Assembly: GCF_002362315.1 (NCBI RefSeq)
Contig: NZ_MTZV01000002.1
Span: forward strand, 930,001 to 994,000
Origin: Paraburkholderia acidicola
GTDB lineage: Bacteria > Pseudomonadota > Gammaproteobacteria > Burkholderiales > Burkholderiaceae
DNA: 64,000 nucleotides
Reading direction: 5' to 3'
Positions 1 through 7,460 of the stretch are shown here, in pieces. Position numbers and translations under genes: made by a program. The stretch's first letter is position 1. Each line of letters begins with the position of its first letter. The notes under the pieces were generated by a model, which searched no databases, had not been told where the DNA came from, and was given only the letters and a program-made list of their open reading frames with translations.

Positions 1-950
1 GCGGCGCGTTTGCTTGCAGCACGCGGCGGGCGTGCCGCGGTCGCGGTGCCTACGAGCGCGGGCCCAAGCGCGTGTACGAACACCCTCGCCTGCTCGGCGG
101 CCAGCTCGACGATACGGGCCGACAGCTCGCCGCCCTGCGCGCGATGCGTTGCGATAAGCGGCAGCGGCGCGAAGCCGCCGTCTACATCCAGCAGCTCCAG
201 CACGCCTTCCGTCAGTTCGCGCTGGATGATCGCGGGCGGCAGCACGGCCACGCCGAAGCCGTCCGCGACGAGCCGGATCATCGCGGCCACCGAGCTGATG
301 CAGTTGATCCGCGCGGGCCGCTCGACATCCGCGAACACACGCTCCAGCGCGGCATGCGGCCCGGAATGGCGCGAAAAGCTGAGCACCGGAAACTCGGCCA
401 CGCGATCGAGATTGATCGTGTTGCCGGACAGCCCAAGCGTCGGACTCGCCACCCAGCGCAGCGGAAATTCGCACAGCGGATGATTGACGAACTCCGGCCC
501 GGACAGCAGATCGGTCTGCAGGATCAGATCGACGGAATCGGTGCGCAGCAGTTGCTCGAGATGGATCGTCGTATCGCTCGTCACCTCGATCTCGAGACGC
601 GGATAGCGATCGCGGACCACCCTCATCAGCGCGGGAAACCAGCTATGCACGATCGATTCGATCACGCCGATGCGGATCAACCCGGCATCGCCGCTCGCAT
701 CGTCGACTTCGCGGCGCATCTCGTCGCCGAGTCGCACGATGCGCTCAGCGTAAGCGAGCAGCTTGCGGCCAGCGGGCGTGAGCGTCGCCGAGCGCGAGTT
801 GCGGTCGAACAGACGCACATCGAAGCTGTCTTCAAGCGACGCAATGCGGCTCGATACGGCCGCCTGGGTCGTATGCAGTTTCTCCGCGGTGAGGCGGAAG
901 TTTCGCAGTCGCGCCAGCCAGATGAAGGTCTCGAGGAAACGGATATTCAT
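1..950 (-). CDS. LysR-family transcriptional regulator (C-terminus cut by window edge)
   Basis: The minus-strand frame starting at the ATG at 950 (MNIRFLETFIWLARLRNF) stays open to base 3, about 316 codons, so the gene runs off the window. An N-terminal winged helix-turn-helix (TAEKLHTTQAAVSSRIASLE, about residues 18-37) is followed by an effector-binding domain beginning near residue 90 (GLIRIGVIES). The last visible residues (AARPPRAASKRA) look like a low-complexity tail, so little is missing. It is divergent from the DHA2 transporter at 1128, with 177 bp between, the usual arrangement for a LysR regulator and its target. The effector is unknown. Confidence 0.85.
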   Translation of the reverse strand, partial: MNIRFLETFIWLARLRNFRLTAEKLHTTQAAVSSRIASLEDSFDVRLFDRNSRSATLTPAGRKLLAYAERIVRLGDEMRREVDDASGDAGLIRIGVIESIVHSWFPALMRVVRDRYPRLEIEVTSDTTIHLEQLLRTDSVDLILQTDLLSGPEFVNHPLCEFPLRWVASPTLGLSGNTINLDRVAEFPVLSFSRHSGPHAALERVFADVERPARINCISSVAAMIRLVADGFGVAVLPPAIIQRELTEGVLELLDVDGGFAPLPLIATHRAQGGELSARIVELAAEQARVFVHALGPALVGTATAARPPRAASKRA

Positions 951-1127
951 GGTGTGGGCCAACGGACAGAGGCAGGAAAGCTTGCATGGTAGCGCGCCGC
1001 ATTGAACCGTAACGAAGCAGGACTTGGGCTATCCCACCCTTTTCCCTAGAATGTGGCCTACCCGGTCCACCAGGTTCAACCGCAGCGCTGTGTCGCAGCC
1101 GCGCGTCCCACACGCTCCCAGGCCCTC

Positions 1128-2564
1128 ATGTCCACGCCATCGACCGCCGCCTCGCCGTCCCCTCGCATGCTCACCGTGATGCTGTGGCTCGTCGCCACCG
1201 GCTTCTTCATGCAGACGCTCGACTCGACGATCGTCAACACCGCGCTGCCCGCGATGGCGACGAGTCTCGGCGAGCTGCCGCTGCGGATGCAATCGGTGGT
1301 GATCGCGTATTCGCTGACGATGGCGGTGATGATCCCGGTATCGGGCTGGCTCGCGGACCGCTTCGGCACGCGGCGCGTGTTCTTCAGCGCGATCCTCGTG
1401 TTCACGATCGGCTCGCTGCTGTGCGCGAACGCGCATACGCTGACACAGCTGGTGCTCTGGCGCATCGTGCAAGGCGTGGGTGGCGCGATGCTGCTGCCGG
1501 TCGGCCGGCTCGCGGTGCTGCGCACCTTTCCCGCCGAGCGCTATCTGCCCGCGCTGTCGTTCGTCGCGATTCCGGGCCTGGTCGGGCCGCTGATCGGACC
1601 GACGCTCGGCGGCTGGCTCGTCAAGATCGCGTCGTGGCACTGGATCTTCCTGATCAACGTGCCGGTCGGGCTGATCGGTTGCATCGCGACGTTCATCTTC
1701 ATGCCGGACAGCCGCAATCCGGATACCGCACCCTTCGACATGAAGGGCTATCTGCTGCTGGTCATCGGCATGGTGGCGATTTCGTTTGCGCTCGACGGGC
1801 GCACCGAACTCGGCATTCAACACGCCGCCGTACTGGTGCTGCTGATTCTCAGCCTCGCGGCCTTCGTCGCCTACGGGCTGCATGCGGTGCGCGCACCGCA
1901 GCCGATTTTCTCACTCGATCTGTTCAGGATTCACACGTTCAGCGTCGGCCTGCTCGGCAACCTGTTTGCGCGGATCGGCAGTGGCGCGATGCCGTATCTG
2001 ATCCCGCTGCTGCTGCAGGTGAGCCTCGGCTACTCGGCATTCGAAGCCGGCCTGATGATGCTGCCAGTCGCCGCCGCGGGCATGACGTCGAAGCGCATCG
2101 TCACGCAACTGATCACGAAGTACGGCTATCGGCACATCCTCGTCATCAACACGGTGCTGGTCGGGCTCGCCATGGCGAGCTTCTCGCTGACGAGCGCGGA
2201 CCAACCGTTATGGTTACGGCTCGTGCAGCTTGCGTTCTTCGGCGGCGTCAACTCGATCCAGTTCACCGCGATGAACACGCTCACGCTGAAGGATCTCGGC
2301 ACCGGCGGCGCCAGCAGCGGCAACAGCCTGTTTTCGCTGGTACAGATGCTTTCGATGAGCCTCGGCGTCACGGTGGCGGGCGCCCTGCTCGCTACCTTCA
2401 CCGGCCTGATCCCGCGCGCGACCGCGGTCAACACACTGCCTGCGTTCCACGCGACGTTCCTGTGCGTCGGCATCATCACGGCCGGCACGTCGTGGATCTT
2501 CGCGCAGCTCGCGCCGGACATCCGCCGCGCGGCGAAGAAAACCGATCCGTCCGAGCGGACCTGA
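1128..2564 (+). CDS. DHA2-family MFS multidrug transporter
   Basis: Inner-membrane proton-coupled exporter of 478 residues, the usual size of 14-helix DHA2 proteins. The first helix carries the family signature FFMQTLDSTIVNTALPAMA. The loop after helix 2 has GWLADRFGTRR (MFS motif A), and GGWLVKIASWHWIFLINVP matches DHA2 motif C and the following helix. I start it at ATG 1128 (MSTPSTAASPSP) because the longer reading frame from 1053 adds a proline- and arginine-rich stretch unlike an MFS N-terminus; the ribosome binding site is weak. Similar to MdtD/HsrA. Substrate unknown; probably controlled by the divergent LysR regulator. Confidence 0.85.
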   Translation: MSTPSTAASPSPRMLTVMLWLVATGFFMQTLDSTIVNTALPAMATSLGELPLRMQSVVIAYSLTMAVMIPVSGWLADRFGTRRVFFSAILVFTIGSLLCANAHTLTQLVLWRIVQGVGGAMLLPVGRLAVLRTFPAERYLPALSFVAIPGLVGPLIGPTLGGWLVKIASWHWIFLINVPVGLIGCIATFIFMPDSRNPDTAPFDMKGYLLLVIGMVAISFALDGRTELGIQHAAVLVLLILSLAAFVAYGLHAVRAPQPIFSLDLFRIHTFSVGLLGNLFARIGSGAMPYLIPLLLQVSLGYSAFEAGLMMLPVAAAGMTSKRIVTQLITKYGYRHILVINTVLVGLAMASFSLTSADQPLWLRLVQLAFFGGVNSIQFTAMNTLTLKDLGTGGASSGNSLFSLVQMLSMSLGVTVAGALLATFTGLIPRATAVNTLPAFHATFLCVGIITAGTSWIFAQLAPDIRRAAKKTDPSERT

Positions 2565-2851
2565 CGCGGCGCTCGCACCGGCTCGATCAGCGGTACGGGT
2601 GAGACACGCTGGTTTACCCGCAACCGGTCCTCGTACGCAGTCCGCCAACCGAACACTTCGGGGCACGTCGCGCACCAGCGCTGTGCGGCACGACGCACAA
2701 GGCGCGGCAAAAAACTCACGAACGTGAGCCGGATCTGCGCAGAAACCACTTTCTCCATGCGCATGTTTCTTGCTCGCCTATCCTGTAAACTTGCGGACAG
2801 CCCCAGCGAATCCAGCGAGCTTGCGCACGGCCCGCCCTTCACAAGACCGAC

Positions 2852-4129
2852 ATGATGAGCATCATCGACCTCGATCCTCCCGGTTTCCAGCCTCCGCGCC
2901 CCATGGCCGGCGACGAAGGCTCCCGGCGCACCGTCCTGTATGGTGGCTACACCGTCTTCAGCGTGTTCCAGCCGGTGTTCTCGGTGTCGCACCGGCGCGC
3001 CATCGGCTACCACGCATCGCTGCGCGCGCACGACGAGCAGGCGCTCCAGGTGCCGTCGCACGAAGTGTTCACGCAGGCGGCGCGGCGCGGCGATCTGCTG
3101 GAACTCGGACGACTCGCCGAATCGCTGCATCTCGGCAACTTCAATGCATTTGACAGCCACGACGAATGGCTCTTCCTGAACCTCCATCCGGCCGCGCTGA
3201 TGGACACGAGTTACGGCGATGCGCTGCTCGCGAGCCTGAAGGCGCTCGGTCTGCCGCCGCAACGTGTCGTGCTCGAAGTCTCGGAACAGGCGGGCGGCGA
3301 AACGACGCGCTTCGCCGAAATCGTCGATGCGTTGCGTAAATCCGGCTTTCTGATCGCGCTCGATGGCTTTGGCGCGAAGCATTCGAACATCGACCGTGTG
3401 TGGCAATTGCGTCCCGACATCGTCACGCTTGATCGCTGCATCCTCGCGCAAGCCAGCGAGCATTCGCATATCGAGCGCGTGCTGCCGGGTCTCGTGTCGC
3501 TGCTGCACGAATCGGGGCAGCTCGTGCTGATGGGTGGACTGTCGAGCGAACGCGATGCGCTGATCGCGCTCGAGTGCAATGTGGATTTCGTGCAGGGGAC
3601 GTACTTTGCGGGCCCGAGCGTCGACCCGGTGAAACCGCAGACGGCCGCGGGCCTGATGGATGCGCTCTCGGCGGCGCTGCGTGAACGGGTCACCGCACGC
3701 GAGCGTGCCCAGGCGAAGCGCCTCGCCCCTTACGTCATCGCGCTGAAACAGGCGAGCACGCAACTGATCGCGGGCGAAACCGTGGCGAACGCGACTGCCG
3801 CGCTGCTTGCGCTCGACGAAACTGCGCGCTGCTTCCTGCTCGATGCGTCGGGTCGGCAGATTGGCGACAACGTGCTGCCGCCCGGCCGCGCGTCGCAACG
3901 GGCCAAGCGGTTTCGTCCGTTGCTGCATTCGGAAGGCGCGAGCTGGGAACGTCGGCCGTATTTCATCGAAGCCGTGCGCACGCCCGGTCTCGTGCATGTG
4001 ACGCCGCCGTATCTGTCGATCAACGAGGCACACCTGTGCGTCACCGCATCGATCGCCGCGCAGACCGCGCATGGCGTTCAGGTGCTATGCGTCGATATCA
4101 ACTGGGAAGTCGCCGCACACCGTAACTGA
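2852..4129 (+). CDS. Degenerate EAL-domain protein with C-terminal sensor-like (Cache/PDC) region
   Basis: 425 residues. Residues 36-260 follow the EAL c-di-GMP phosphodiesterase fold (FQPVFSV, LFLNLHP at 107-113, VVLEVSEQ, FVQGTYFAGP), but key residues are changed. The EAL motif is HASL (54-57), the DDFG pair is DGFG (171-174), the VK-D motif is VTLD (191-194), and the EGVE loop is MGGLSS. These losses predict no hydrolysis, so it may only bind c-di-GMP or partner proteins. Residues 320-420 (CFLLDASGRQIGDN, PYLSINEAHLCVTASIAA) resemble a Cache/PDC ligand-binding module, but no transmembrane segment is visible, so the protein appears cytoplasmic. Two adjacent ATG codons make the start uncertain by one residue. 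Confidence 0.75.
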   Translation: MMSIIDLDPPGFQPPRPMAGDEGSRRTVLYGGYTVFSVFQPVFSVSHRRAIGYHASLRAHDEQALQVPSHEVFTQAARRGDLLELGRLAESLHLGNFNAFDSHDEWLFLNLHPAALMDTSYGDALLASLKALGLPPQRVVLEVSEQAGGETTRFAEIVDALRKSGFLIALDGFGAKHSNIDRVWQLRPDIVTLDRCILAQASEHSHIERVLPGLVSLLHESGQLVLMGGLSSERDALIALECNVDFVQGTYFAGPSVDPVKPQTAAGLMDALSAALRERVTARERAQAKRLAPYVIALKQASTQLIAGETVANATAALLALDETARCFLLDASGRQIGDNVLPPGRASQRAKRFRPLLHSEGASWERRPYFIEAVRTPGLVHVTPPYLSINEAHLCVTASIAAQTAHGVQVLCVDINWEVAAHRN

Positions 4130-5071
4130 CACGGATGGGCGCACCCGCGCGTGCGAGTGCGAGTGCGCGCGAATCCGTTTGAGCAGACGTTGCACGGCGA
4201 GCAGACCGAATTGCTGGTTGGCGGCCTGCAAGCTCATCGCATCCGTGACCATACGCAGCGCGGCGATGGTGCCGGTGCGAGTGCCGCTGTCGTCCGCTGC
4301 GACATCCAGCCATGCCACGATCTCGCCGTCGCGCAGCAGCGCGAGCCCTGGCGTGTTGTCCATCGACAGAGCTTCGGCCGCGCAGCCCTTCACGCTCGCC
4401 ACGAACGTCGTCGTGGCCACCACGTCGAGCGTCTCGTCGACCACCACTTCCGGCAGCGTACCGAACAGCCGCAGCAGGCCCGCGCTGTCCTGTTCATTGA
4501 TCGCTATCCGCAATTGTTCGACCAGCCGCCTATGCGCGGCGGGATCGGCCGCCGGCAACGGCGCACCCGCGCGCTGCAGACGACTCTTCGCGCGATGCAC
4601 GATCTGCCGGCAAGTCGATGGCGGCCGGTCGAGAATCTTCGCGATATCCGCGTATTCGCAATCGAACGCTTCGTGCAGCACGAACGCCGCGCGCTCTTCG
4701 GGTTTGAGCCGCTCGAGCAGCAGCAATACGCCGCCGGACAATTCCGCTGCGTGCAACGCAAGTTCTTCCGCCGACGGCGCAAACTCGTCGAGCCATGGTT
4801 GCGGCGTCACGCCACCGTTCTGCAGCGCGCGCTCGTACTGCAGATGCCGCAACCGGTCGATCGCGAGACGCGTGGTGATGGTGGTGAGCCACGCAGCGGG
4901 CGTGCGCACTTCGTCGGCACTGGCGGACTGCCACTTCAGCCACGCGTCCTGCACGATGTCCTCGGCTTCCGCACGACTGCCGAGCATCCGGTACGCAAGC
5001 GCGAGCAGGCGCGAGCGCACGGCATCGAAAGCCGCTGCGGGATTGTTTGTCTGTTCCGTCATATGTAACAT
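4085..5071 (-). CDS. ECF sigma factor, SigJ/ECF41-like, with SnoaL-like C-terminal domain
   Basis: 328 residues. Sigma region 2 is at about 15-80 (LLALAYRMLGSRAEAEDIVQDAWLKW) and region 4 at about 135-185 (LKPEERAAFVLHEAFDCEYADIAKIL, CRQIVHRAKSRL), with the CRQ-HRA signature of the SigJ/ECF41 type. A tail of about 115 residues resembles the SnoaL-like domain that replaces an anti-sigma factor in this group; the DGGGK and NPDKL motifs of classical ECF41 proteins are not obvious. I choose ATG 5071 because GGAG lies 8 nt upstream; TTG 5077 and ATG 5062 are alternatives. The 3' end overlaps the EAL gene by 45 bp, tail to tail. Divergent from clpP, and each gene is preceded by an ECF41-type promoter. 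Confidence 0.85.
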   Translation of the reverse strand: MLHMTEQTNNPAAAFDAVRSRLLALAYRMLGSRAEAEDIVQDAWLKWQSASADEVRTPAAWLTTITTRLAIDRLRHLQYERALQNGGVTPQPWLDEFAPSAEELALHAAELSGGVLLLLERLKPEERAAFVLHEAFDCEYADIAKILDRPPSTCRQIVHRAKSRLQRAGAPLPAADPAAHRRLVEQLRIAINEQDSAGLLRLFGTLPEVVVDETLDVVATTTFVASVKGCAAEALSMDNTPGLALLRDGEIVAWLDVAADDSGTRTGTIAALRMVTDAMSLQAANQQFGLLAVQRLLKRIRAHSHSHARVRPSVSVTVCGDFPVDIDA

Positions 5072-5128
5072 TCGCAACGCTCCAAAAACGAACGTGAAAA
5101 CAGCGCACGCTTGCGCGCTTTTCCGGTT

Positions 5129-5155
5129 GACGTTTGAACTGCAGTCGGCGTGACA
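5129..5155 (-). promoter_or_regulatory. ECF41-type promoter directed at the sigma-factor gene
   Basis: Read on the minus strand: TGTCACG (5155-5149), a 16-nt spacer, then CGTC (5132-5129), 57 nt before the chosen ATG at 5071. It matches in sequence and spacing the TGTCACA-N16-CGTC form known for ECF41 sigma factors, so self-regulation is likely. Confidence 0.7.
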
Positions 5156-5175
5156 CTCCAGCGAAAAAATTTATC

Positions 5176-5202
5176 TGTCACGCCATGTCTCGCCCTTGCG
5201 TC
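5176..5202 (+). promoter_or_regulatory. ECF41-type promoter directed at clpP
   Basis: Plus strand TGTCACG (5176-5182), a 16-nt spacer, then CGTC (5199-5202), 66 nt before the clpP ATG. The nine bases TGTCACGCC and the spacer length are identical to those of the divergent promoter facing the sigma gene; 20 bp separate the two -35 elements. Confidence 0.7.
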
Positions 5203-5268
5203 ATGTGATTAGAACCCCACGCCTGCTTACTTTCTGGCATGGGGCCACTCTTTCACTGCGAGGAACGC

Positions 5269-5937
5269 ATGCCCTTCCATCCCCCGCCCCCCGGTTTCTC
5301 GGGGCTCGGCCTTGTGCCGACCGTCATCGAACAATCCGGCCGCGGCGAGCGCGCCTATGACATCTATTCGCGCCTGCTACGTGAACGCATCGTGTTTCTG
5401 GTCGGCCCGGTGAACGATCAATCGGCGAGCCTGATCGTTGCGCAGTTGCTGTTCCTCGAATCCGAAAACCCGGACAAGGACATTTCTTTCTACATCAACT
5501 CGCCTGGCGGCTCAGTCTACGACGGTATGGCCATCTACGACACGATGCAGTTTATCAAGCCGGAGGTGGCGACGCTGTGCACCGGCTTCGCCGCGAGCAT
5601 GGGCTCATTTCTCCTCGCCGCCGGCCAGCGCGGCAAGCGCTACGCGCTGCCGAACGCGCGGATCCTGATCCATCAGCCGTCGGGCGGTAGCCAGGGAACG
5701 GCCGCCGATATCGACATCCAGGCGCGCGAGGTGCTCTACCAGCGCCAACGGTTGAATTCCATACTCGCCGAACGCACCGGGCAAAACATCGAGACGATCG
5801 CGAAAGACACGGATCGGGACAACTTCATGTCGGCGGCGGCGGCGAAGGAATATGGGCTGATCGACGATGTGTTGAGTTCGCGGCATGCGTTACCGGATGC
5901 GGCGGCTACGGCAATGTTGACGGGTCCGGCCACTTAA
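5269..5937 (+). CDS. clpP: ATP-dependent Clp protease proteolytic subunit (ClpP paralogue)
   Basis: 222-residue serine peptidase that forms the ClpP barrel and degrades proteins fed in by ClpX or ClpA. The catalytic triad is visible: Ser110 in GFAASMGS, His135 in ILIHQPSGG and Asp184 in TDRDNF. The start is ATG 5269 ([10 protein letters not shown]), preceded by GAGG; an upstream in-frame ATG at 5239 lacks a good site. No tig, clpX or lon lies next to it, so this is not the standard clpP locus but a second copy. It is divergent from an ECF41-like sigma gene and has an ECF41-type promoter of its own. Confidence 0.9.
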   Translation: MPFHPPPPGFSGLGLVPTVIEQSGRGERAYDIYSRLLRERIVFLVGPVNDQSASLIVAQLLFLESENPDKDISFYINSPGGSVYDGMAIYDTMQFIKPEVATLCTGFAASMGSFLLAAGQRGKRYALPNARILIHQPSGGSQGTAADIDIQAREVLYQRQRLNSILAERTGQNIETIAKDTDRDNFMSAAAAKEYGLIDDVLSSRHALPDAAATAMLTGPAT

Positions 5938-5953
5938 GGCGCGAAATGCACAT

Positions 5954-5988
5954 GCAGGCCGCTCTTGCAGATTCTTCGGGCGGCCTGC
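5954..5988. terminator. Hairpin between convergent clpP and tetR-type gene
   Basis: Perfect 9-bp arms (GCAGGCCGC / GCGGCCTGC) around a 17-nt loop, 16 bp after the clpP stop and 25 bp before the end of the TetR gene. There is no strong T run, so termination is only plausible. Confidence 0.45.
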
Positions 5989-6013
5989 TTGTGAACCGGC
6001 TTCGAGCCTGCGC

Positions 6014-6637
6014 TCAAACCAGCCGCGTTACGAGGTAGGCGCAAACCGCGGCCTTGTATTCGTCGACGAGCCGCTTGCGCTCTTTCGGTTTCGCCGCAGC
6101 GTAGAGCGGATTCAGACTCTTCACGATCTGCAGGGTTACCTCGGCGATCCGGTACGCATCTTCAGCAGATAACGCGGGGCTGTAGTGCTGGAAAAGCTCC
6201 GCGAAGCGCACGCGCAACCGGTTACGTGCGGCCGCATCGCGCCTGAAATTGAGCGGCACCGACAGCAACGGGATATACGCCGGATGCGTCGCCATGAATT
6301 CGACCATCAAGTCGAACAAACCGTCGACCAGCTCCGGCACCGTGCGCTCCTGCGCCGACGTGCTGAGCTCGGTCCAGCTCTCGTCCATCTCCTCGCCATA
6401 ACGCGCACGCAGCGCAAAGACGAGCGCGTCCTTGTTCGGAAAATACTGATACACCGCGCCGATCGATGCACCGGCCCGCTCGGCGATGCGGGTCATCGTC
6501 GCGGCGTCGAAGCCACGCTCGGCAATCACTTCGCCGGCGGCCTCGAGCAATTCGTCGACGCGCCGCTCGGCGCGCTCCTGCTGCGGAACGCGCCGGGCCG
6601 GTCGGGACCCACCTGGTTTATCTGAGGACATGCTCAT
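6014..6637 (-). CDS. TetR-family transcriptional regulator
   Basis: 207 residues. The N-terminal helix-turn-helix spans about residues 25-70 (ELLEAAGEVIAERGFDAATMTRIAERAGASIGAVYQYFPNKDAL), a textbook TetR DNA-binding domain; the rest is a helical ligand domain. ATG 6637 (MSMSSDKPGG) or the second Met two codons on may be the start. It is divergent from the isochorismatase-fold hydrolase at 6686 with only 48 bp between. Two related 14-bp palindromes in that gap suggest that it represses both genes. Ligand unknown. Confidence 0.85.
   Translation of the reverse strand: MSMSSDKPGGSRPARRVPQQERAERRVDELLEAAGEVIAERGFDAATMTRIAERAGASIGAVYQYFPNKDALVFALRARYGEEMDESWTELSTSAQERTVPELVDGLFDLMVEFMATHPAYIPLLSVPLNFRRDAAARNRLRVRFAELFQHYSPALSAEDAYRIAEVTLQIVKSLNPLYAAAKPKERKRLVDEYKAAVCAYLVTRLV
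6623..6636. promoter_or_regulatory. Putative TetR operator 1 (imperfect palindrome)
   Basis: TGAGGACATGCTCA, an imperfect version of operator 2, lies directly against the TetR start codon. Both sites share the flanking TTATCTGAGGA. Centres of the two sites are 35 bp apart. Confidence 0.55.
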
Positions 6638-6657
6638 ATTGATCGCGTATGATTATC

Positions 6658-6671
6658 TGAGGATATCCTCA
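6658..6671. promoter_or_regulatory. Putative TetR operator 2 (perfect palindrome)
   Basis: TGAGGATATCCTCA is a perfect 14-bp palindrome, 15-28 bp upstream of the hydrolase ATG at 6686, in the gap shared with the divergent TetR gene. Size and position suit a TetR-family binding site. Confidence 0.6.
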
Positions 6672-6685
6672 CATATAGGCGACAT

Positions 6686-7276
6686 ATGACGCAAGCACTT
6701 TCTCTCGATCCGAAAACCACTGCACTCGTGCAGATCGATCTTCAGCACAGCAATGTCGCGAGGCAACTCGCGCCGCATCCGGCCGCACAGGTCGTGCAGC
6801 ACTCCGTACAGGCAGCTAACGCGCTGCGCGCGGCCGGCGGCACGATCGTGTTCGTACGCGTGGACGTCGCGCAATTGCTGACGCTTCCTGCCGATAAGCC
6901 ACTGCGCACGCCGGGCTCGCCGCCACCGCCCGCCGCTGCGTCGGAACTCGTCGCCGAGGCGGGTGTGCAACCGGGCGACCTGGTCATCACCAAACATCAA
7001 TGGGGCGCGTTCTACGGGACCGCACTCGATCAGCAGTTGCGCCGGTGCGGCACCCGCACGATCGCACTGACCGGTATCGCAACAAACTTTGGAGTCGAAT
7101 CGACGGCACGGGCTGCATTCGACCGAGGCTACGAAGTCGTGTTCGTCGAAGATGCGATGAGCAGCATTTCCGCAGACGCGCATCGCTTTTCGGTCGAGCA
7201 GATCTTTCCGTATGTCGGCCGGGTGCGTTCCACGGCGGAATTCGTCGGTGCTGTCAGTGCGAGCGCCACGCGGTAA
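6686..7276 (+). CDS. Isochorismatase-family hydrolase (YecD-like, Gly at the cysteine position)
   Basis: 196 residues with the isochorismatase/cysteine-hydrolase fold: Asp18 (VQIDLQ), Lys103 (ITKHQWGAFYGT) and the LTGIATNFGVESTARAA loop. In cysteine hydrolases the loop is N-V-C-V; here Gly136 sits at the nucleophile, as in the isochorismatases EntB and PhzD and in E. coli YecD. A thioester-forming amidase mechanism is therefore unlikely and hydrolysis of a vinyl ether or similar bond is possible. The substrate is unknown. Divergent from, and probably repressed by, the TetR regulator. Confidence 0.8.
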   Translation: MTQALSLDPKTTALVQIDLQHSNVARQLAPHPAAQVVQHSVQAANALRAAGGTIVFVRVDVAQLLTLPADKPLRTPGSPPPPAAASELVAEAGVQPGDLVITKHQWGAFYGTALDQQLRRCGTRTIALTGIATNFGVESTARAAFDRGYEVVFVEDAMSSISADAHRFSVEQIFPYVGRVRSTAEFVGAVSASATR

Positions 7277-7460
7277 TCCGCAGACACCCCTCGAAGACCC
7301 GTGGCTCCACGTATATTCTCAATACGCATCAATTAATTCAAATAAACAATTTGAATCATGTTGCGCTGCGGAATAGTATTCAGGGCAAAGAATCCGGCCA
7401 GATGGGAGTTACGATTCCGTCAGCCGCGACTCAATGTCCACCTACACCGGGAGTCACAAC

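Noticed and set aside
2126..4072. Long minus-strand open frame (about 648 codons) opposite the EAL gene
   Set aside because: Arg/His/Gln-rich translation without family motifs; the opposite strand carries a clear EAL protein. It is a high-GC shadow frame.
4085..5937. Classical ECF41 partner genes (carboxymuconolactone decarboxylase, oxidoreductase or epimerase type)
   Set aside because: None found beside the sigma factor; clpP is the only gene carrying the matching promoter in this window.
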